Below, piece after piece: positions 60,032-64,000 of a stretch of 64,000 bases of DNA. Source of the stretch: Bradyrhizobium rifense (GTDB taxonomy: Bacteria > Pseudomonadota > Alphaproteobacteria > Rhizobiales > Xanthobacteraceae). The position numbers and the translations under genes were made by a program. Each line of letters begins with the position of its first letter. Positions within the stretch are counted from its first letter, which is position 1. The stretch spans positions 1 to 64,000 of the forward strand of contig NZ_VSSS01000053.1 in the NCBI RefSeq assembly GCF_008123425.1, read 5' to 3'. Under the pieces are notes generated by a model, which was not told the DNA's origin, did not search any database, and saw nothing but the letters and a program-made list of their open reading frames with translations.

Positions 60032-60865
60032 ATGACCGACGACAAGGTGAAACGACGACTGACCACCGTGCTGTGCGCTGATGTGTACGGCTATTCCCGC
60101 CTCATGGAGGCGGACGAGACGAGGACGCTGGAAACGCTTCGCCGTTACCGCACTGCCATTGCGGGATTGGTGGAGCGTCATGACGGTCGCATCGTGAATA
60201 CCTGGGGCGACGCTGTGATCGCCGAGTTCGCCAGCGTGGTCGAGGCCGTGCAATGCGCGGTCGAGATTCAGCAGGAAATTTCCAATCAGGATTCGGACCC
60301 GCCTGACGCGAACCCGATGCGGTTTCGCATCGGCATCAACCTCGGCGATGTGATGGTTGATGGTTCCGACATCTATGGTGACGGGGTCAATATCGCGTCG
60401 CGGCTGCAAGAGCTCGCCGACCCCGGCGGTGTCGTAATCTCGAGCTCCGTCTACGATCAGGTGCACAACAAACTATCCGTTGGCTTCGACTGTCTCGGAC
60501 AGCGACCCATGAAGAACATCGCTCCCCTCACCAGCTATCGGGTGACCATGAGCGGCCGACCCGCCGGGCAAGGGAGCTTCGCGGTCAACGAAAGCCCAAC
60601 TCGCTGGGAGGAAGCAGGTCAGCTGCGGATGGCCGACAGGCACGAGCCATCTTCGTGGATGGGTGTCGTCTCGGGTTGGCTGGCAAAGCTGCCCCGCCCG
60701 GTTGCAGCGGCTCTTACGGTCTCGAGCTTTCTGATTCTGATCAATCTTTTCACGAACCCGCACAAGATCTGGTTCCATTGGCCAGTCGCAGCAATACTCT
60801 TCGGTGTCCTCATGCGGACAGCGCTCGGACATCGGCCTGAGTCGGACAGCAAGGGGGAGCGCTGA
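60032..60865 (+). CDS. Class III adenylate/guanylate cyclase with C-terminal membrane segment
   Basis: The ATG at 60032 follows AGGGACC. The 277-residue protein starts with a cyclase domain at residues 8-190: LTTVLCADVYGYSRLMEADE (metal Asp 17), GRIVNTWGDAVIAEF (Asp 60), RIGINLGDVMVDGSDIYGDGVNIASRLQELA. After a linker, PVAAALTVSSFLILINLFTNPH and WPVAAILFGVLMRTAL form a C-terminal pair of membrane helices (2TM-like). Catalysis would be cytoplasmic. Family members in Bradyrhizobium are numerous; the reverse order, with the anchor behind the cyclase, is less common. Confidence 0.9.
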   Translation: MTDDKVKRRLTTVLCADVYGYSRLMEADETRTLETLRRYRTAIAGLVERHDGRIVNTWGDAVIAEFASVVEAVQCAVEIQQEISNQDSDPPDANPMRFRIGINLGDVMVDGSDIYGDGVNIASRLQELADPGGVVISSSVYDQVHNKLSVGFDCLGQRPMKNIAPLTSYRVTMSGRPAGQGSFAVNESPTRWEEAGQLRMADRHEPSSWMGVVSGWLAKLPRPVAAALTVSSFLILINLFTNPHKIWFHWPVAAILFGVLMRTALGHRPESDSKGER

Positions 60866-60933
60866 GCGAGGCGGTGCGACCGCGTCTTCGCGTTGGCCGC
60901 TGCTCGCCTTTCCGGAGCATGCCCTAGGTAGCA

Positions 60934-61293
60934 CTAATCGTCGTCATCGTCATAAGGCCGCGGCTGCGCCTGCGGAGGCGGCGGTGGCACATTGTTGTAG
61001 CGAGGCTGCGGTGCAGCTCGATTGCGCGGGACCGGCTGCGGCTGCTGCGGCATCTGATTGTTGGACTGGAACACCGCACGGCAGCCGCTGGAGAGCTGCG
61101 GCGTGTTCTGCCGCAGGCAAGCGGTGATGCGGCTCACGTCCGGAATCTGATCGCTGCACAGGCGCCAGACATCCGGTGTGCAGGCCATCTGCTGCTCCAT
61201 GGTTCCGCGATATTCTTCGGCGGACGCAACGCTCTGCGCGACGATGCCGCCAATCGCAAGCGCCACACCCAGCGCAATCCGCTCTGTTCGCAT
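60934..61293 (-). CDS. Small exported protein, unknown function
   Basis: From ATG 61293, 119 residues: a signal peptide (MRTERIALGVALAIGGIVAQSVASA), a core EEYRGTMEQQMACTPDVWRLCSDQIPDVSRITACLRQNTPQLSSGCRAVFQ with four cysteines, then Pro/Gln-rich and Pro-rich stretches ending in five Asp residues. The CTPDVWRLCSDQIPDV..ITACLRQN...L..CRAV pattern is the kind seen in many short periplasmic proteins of Rhizobiales. Function unknown. Convergent with the cyclase gene. Confidence 0.75.
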   Translation of the reverse strand: MRTERIALGVALAIGGIVAQSVASAEEYRGTMEQQMACTPDVWRLCSDQIPDVSRITACLRQNTPQLSSGCRAVFQSNNQMPQQPQPVPRNRAAPQPRYNNVPPPPPQAQPRPYDDDDD

Positions 61294-61390
61294 GGTCCCA
61301 ATTCCTTCTCGAATCTCTCGATTTGTCTTCAATCAATGAGACGCAGTCAGGTTCTGGCCCAACAAAAAAATGTGAAAACTCCCCCGGAAC

Positions 61391-62377
61391 CTACTCGACC
61401 CGGCCGATCTTCTGGACCGCTGCGATCAGCCGCGCGCTGTCGGTCGCCACGAAATCGGAGAACGCCGGCGCATCCTGATAGGCGACGAGGCTTCCCGAGG
61501 CATCGAAGGTCTTGAGCACGTCAGGGCTCGACATCACCTGTGCCATCGCCTCGCGCAGACGGCTCGCGATCGGCGCAGGAAGGGAGCTCTGCGCAAACAA
61601 CCCGGCCCAGATATACATCTCGACATCCTTGTAGCCGAGCTCCTGGAAGGTCGGCACGTCAGGAAAGCTCGCGACGCGCTGCGCGCCGCAATTGCCGAGC
61701 ACGCGCAGCTTGCCGTCATCGACCTGCGGCTTCAGCGTGCCGGGTGCTGCCGCGATGGCCTGCACGGTACCGCTGAGCAGCGCGGTCAAGGCCGGGCCTG
61801 CGCCGCGGAACGGCACATGCAGCAGTTTGATGCCGGCGCTGTTGGCGAACATCTCCATGGCCACATGCAGCGTACCGTAAGGCCCCGATGAACCATAGGT
61901 GATCTGGCCCGGGCGCTTCTTCGCATCCTCGACAAAATCCTGCGCGGTCTTCCATGGTGCCGAGGCCGACACCGCGAGCAGCGTGGGATCGGCCAGCACG
62001 CGCGCGATCGGCATGAATTGCGACACCTCATAGGCGACCGGACGGTCGAACAGCCGGTCGGCCTCGGGCAGCACCGCGAGCGAGGACAATGTCATCAGCA
62101 GCGTGTAACCGTCGGGCTCCGCGCGCGCGGCCGCGGCATTGCCGACCGACCCGCCGGCCCCGCCGGCGCGGTTGTCGACGATGACGGACTTGCCGAGAAT
62201 CCGCTCCAGCGCCTGCGCGACGGGACGTGCCGCAAGATCGGCCTGGCCGCCGGCCGGGAACGGCACGATCATGGTGATGTTGCGCACCGGATAGGCTTGC
62301 GCAAAGGCCTGTTCTGGTAACGCGGCCCGCAACAACGGCAATGCGGCAACGGCGCGCAAGACGTCACGTCGATCCAT
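61391..62377 (-). CDS. Tripartite tricarboxylate transporter (TTT) substrate-binding protein
   Basis: The 328-residue product from ATG 62377 starts MDRRDVLRAVAALPLLRAALPEQAFAQ (signal peptide). It is a Bug/TctC-type protein: YPVRNITMIVPFPAGGQADLAARPVAQALERILGKSVIVDNRAGGAGGSVGN, and APGTLKPQVDDGKLRVLGNCGAQRVASFPDVPTFQELGYKDVEMYIWAGL. It binds a carboxylate in the periplasm for a TctAB membrane pair. No tctA or tctB lies near, which is common for this large family in Bradyrhizobium. Confidence 0.88.
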   Translation of the reverse strand: MDRRDVLRAVAALPLLRAALPEQAFAQAYPVRNITMIVPFPAGGQADLAARPVAQALERILGKSVIVDNRAGGAGGSVGNAAAARAEPDGYTLLMTLSSLAVLPEADRLFDRPVAYEVSQFMPIARVLADPTLLAVSASAPWKTAQDFVEDAKKRPGQITYGSSGPYGTLHVAMEMFANSAGIKLLHVPFRGAGPALTALLSGTVQAIAAAPGTLKPQVDDGKLRVLGNCGAQRVASFPDVPTFQELGYKDVEMYIWAGLFAQSSLPAPIASRLREAMAQVMSSPDVLKTFDASGSLVAYQDAPAFSDFVATDSARLIAAVQKIGRVE

Positions 62378-62524
62378 GGCAGCCCCCTCCCCCTTATTTT
62401 CTTGTTTCAGCTCCAGCCTAGCGCGGCGACCGGCAAGAACAAGCTGTTTACGAACTATTGACCATGTTCGCCCCGCGCCGGAACGCATCCCTGCACCCGC
62501 TGTTGCCCTCCCAGGGAGTGAGTG

Positions 62525-62782
62525 ATGCGGAATCTTGCGACCATCGACGTCGCCCTGGACGAGATGCTGGTGAACCTCGCAGCGATCGTCCTGCGGCTCT
62601 CAAAGCCTGAAGTGACGCGAACGCCGGAAGCGCGGCGTGCCCTGGCCCAATCGGTTCACCAATATGCCGTCTGCGCCGCACGCTCGACCGACCCGCGTGT
62701 TCATGAGTTGAAGTCACAGCTGGAGCAGACGCTGAAGCCGAGCCTGCGCATTGTCGCGATCGACGGCGTGAAGGTGTCGTAG
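62525..62782 (+). CDS. Small hypothetical protein
   Basis: Eighty-five residues from ATG 62525 with GGGAGTG upstream: MRNLATIDVALDEMLVNLAAIVLRLSKPEVTRTPEARRALAQSVHQYAVCAARSTDPRVHELKSQLEQTL. It is helical with one hydrophobic stretch at residues 15-25, not a clear membrane segment. I recognise no family. A palindromic repeat begins seven bases after its stop. Existence is plausible. Confidence 0.6.
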   Translation: MRNLATIDVALDEMLVNLAAIVLRLSKPEVTRTPEARRALAQSVHQYAVCAARSTDPRVHELKSQLEQTLKPSLRIVAIDGVKVS

Positions 62783-62789
62783 TCGAACA

Positions 62790-62877
62790 CCGTCATTGCG
62801 AGGAGCACTTGCGACGAAGCAATCCAGAATCCCTCCGCGGAAAGACTCTGGATTGCTTCGCTGCGCTCGCAATGACG
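62790..62877. repeat. Palindromic intergenic repeat (GCAATCCAGA type), copy B
   Basis: CCGTCATTGCGAGGAGC...GCGAAGCAATCCAGA followed by TCTGGATTGCTTCGCTGCGCTCGCAATGACG. The central 60 bases are nearly identical to 6215-6296. It separates the small protein gene and the LysR gene stop at 62900. Confidence 0.88.
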
Positions 62878-62899
62878 AGCCGATGAAGCCGCGCCTTCC

Positions 62900-63844
62900 T
62901 TACGAAGGCTGCCCCTGCTTCCCACCCTTCTTCGGCTCCCGCTTGCATGTGCCCGGCAGCTTCGCTGCGAGGAAATCGCCGAGCGCTTCGACGCGTGCGG
63001 GGCGCGGGCCACCGGGTGGGGTCACCAAGTGCACGGCGCCTTCGGCCTGTTTCCAGTCCTTCAGGATCACTTCGACCTCACCGGACGAAATCGCCTCGCC
63101 GACGATGAATTCAGGGAGCTCGGCGATGCCGAGGCCGGCGATCAGCGACGGCATCACGGCCTCGCCATTGTTGACGCGAAGCAGGCCGCCGGGGCGGACG
63201 CTCGCCTGCTCGCCGGCGGAATTGGTGTAGTGCCAGGCGTTCGGCGTCGACAGATAGGCGTAGCTGAAGCATTTGTGCTCGGCGAGATGCATCGGATGCG
63301 TCGGCCGGCCGTTTTTCTTGAGGTAGGACGGCGCCGCGACGGTGAAGCGCGGCACGGTGAAGAGCCGGCGCGCGATCAGTGAAGAGTCCGGCAGCCGCGC
63401 GATCCGCACCGCCATGTCAAAACCCTCGCCGATGAGATCGACGGTCGCGTCGCTCAAGTGAAGATCGACCGAGACCTCCGGATAGGTTTCGAAAAACTCC
63501 GGCAGCAGCGGCGCCACCGCCTTGATCCCGAACGTCATGGGCACCGCGAGCCGCACCAGGCCGCGCGGCGCCACCGATTGCGCCAGCGCCTCGTTCTCGG
63601 CCGCCTCGCCGTCGGCGAGCAGGCGCGTCGCGCGGTCGGCGAGCTTGTGGCCGGCATCGGTCAGCGCCAGCCGGCGCGAGGTGCGGTTGAACAGGCGGGC
63701 GCCGAGCCGCTCTTCCAGGCGGGTCACGGCCTTCGACACCGTCGCCTTGGACATCGTGAGCTCGCCTGCTGCCCCCGCAAACGACCGTAACTCCACGACT
63801 TTTGCGAAAATCGCGAGCGCCTCGAAATCGGGGAGTTTGGCCAT
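62900..63844 (-). CDS. LysR-family transcriptional regulator
   Basis: The 314 residues begin with the LysR HTH: DFEALAIFAKVVELRSFAGAAGELTMSKATVSKAVTRLEERLGARLFNRTSRRLALTDAGHKLADRA. The C-terminal effector domain contains GLVRLAVPMTFGIKAVAPLLPEFFETYPEVSVDLHLSDATVDLIGEGFDMAVRIARLPDSSLIARRL, closest to the CrgA/AaeR group. A Lys-rich tail follows. It is divergent from the SDR gene at 63961, which it probably regulates through the dyad at 63872-63886. Confidence 0.92.
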   Translation of the reverse strand: MAKLPDFEALAIFAKVVELRSFAGAAGELTMSKATVSKAVTRLEERLGARLFNRTSRRLALTDAGHKLADRATRLLADGEAAENEALAQSVAPRGLVRLAVPMTFGIKAVAPLLPEFFETYPEVSVDLHLSDATVDLIGEGFDMAVRIARLPDSSLIARRLFTVPRFTVAAPSYLKKNGRPTHPMHLAEHKCFSYAYLSTPNAWHYTNSAGEQASVRPGGLLRVNNGEAVMPSLIAGLGIAELPEFIVGEAISSGEVEVILKDWKQAEGAVHLVTPPGGPRPARVEALGDFLAAKLPGTCKREPKKGGKQGQPS

Positions 63845-63871
63845 GGGGTCAATCCGTCAGGTCCATTTCAG

Positions 63872-63886
63872 GAAACAATGTGTTTC
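63872..63886. promoter_or_regulatory. Candidate LysR-type operator
   Basis: GAAACA, ATG, TGTTTC. The exact dyad is centred 35 bases upstream of the LysR start and 82 bases upstream of the SDR start, with further GTTTC half sites to its right (63891). The spacing suits a LysR recognition site. Confidence 0.45.
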
Positions 63887-63960
63887 AACAGTTTCTATTT
63901 CTATACCACAGGCAGAGGCTTATCCAAGGGTCATCAGAAATTCAGGACTGGCGAAATCCA

Positions 63961-64000
63961 ATGACCAAGAGGCTCTCAGGCAAGGTTGCCCTCGTCACCG
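63961..64000 (+). CDS. SDR-family oxidoreductase, start only (cut by window end)
   Basis: The last 40 bases read MTKRLSGKVALVT, followed by a partial codon. This is the usual start of a short-chain dehydrogenase/reductase, with the cofactor motif beginning VALVTG. Only the first 13 codons lie in the window. It is divergent from the LysR regulator, a typical arrangement. Confidence 0.7.
   Translation, partial: MTKRLSGKVALVT

Overview
The window looks like part of a draft chromosome contig from a Bradyrhizobium-type alphaproteobacterium (Nitrobacteraceae). The evidence is high GC, GTG/TTG starts, families typical of this group (DUF2093, DUF4170, DUF6101, DUF2076, TorF-type porin), a cytochrome c550 (CycA) very close to what I remember of the Bradyrhizobium protein, and many short palindromic intergenic repeats of the kind known from these genomes. 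The first 19 bases are a Tn5/Nextera mosaic-end adapter, so the true sequence starts at base 20. I saw no rRNA, tRNA or CRISPR array.

Layout. 1-1680: a scarred edge with a truncated IS transposase, several copies of a TGTCACCGTAAT-type terminal repeat, a fragment of a winged-helix gene and two small unknown genes. 1705-8300: a winged-helix regulator with two membrane proteins, an alpha/beta hydrolase, xseA, a dienelactone-hydrolase-like protein that lacks its nucleophile, and small proteins. 8470-14015 (minus): an envelope block, lpxK-waaA-DUF374 acyltransferase-DUF4170-inositol-phosphatase-like-TldD/PmbA, with overlapping ends. 14295-19639: DUF6101, ubiA with an exported partner, rsmE, an AraC regulator. 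19871-23990: hisZ-hisG, then a translationally coupled GT2 glycosyltransferase and ChbG/HpnK-type deacetylase. 24117-32100: DUF2076, an L,D-transpeptidase, a CheZ-like protein, a lipoprotein, and groES-groEL behind a CIRCE operator. 32100-37850: lactate permease, an SbmA/BacA-like ABC transporter, a TorF porin, a Lys/Ala-rich histone-like protein.

37919-45229: a glycolate oxidase locus in which glcE-glcF are separated from glcD by an acyltransferase, a monooxygenase-fold protein and an ArsR regulator; glcD is divergent from cytochrome c550. 46798-49451: UDP-galactopyranose mutase, with a His-rich insert, divergent from a predicted glycosyltransferase. 50589-53402: rpmJ, an amidohydrolase behind a very large palindrome, and a divergent MerR/oxidoreductase pair with a textbook long-spacer promoter. 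53450-57171: a patchwork with a gene-end fragment, an exported protein with four EF-hand loops, a frameshifted GlcG/HbpS-like remnant, a shortened lectin-fold protein and a Tat-exported superoxide dismutase. 57585-64000: haloacid dehalogenase, YbaK, a VOC dioxygenase-like protein, a membrane adenylate cyclase, a tripartite-tricarboxylate binding protein, and LysR divergent from an SDR gene cut by the window end.

Most of the window is ordinary core genome. The parts most worth following are the palindromic operators, each next to a regulator or a catabolic gene (amidohydrolase, glcD, ArsR, MerR, LysR, hydrolase/xseA), the EF-hand protein with its unknown C-terminal half in a decayed neighbourhood, the split glycolate oxidase locus, the Glf/glycosyltransferase pair and the BacA-like transporter. 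I did not find a clear new defence or mobile system.
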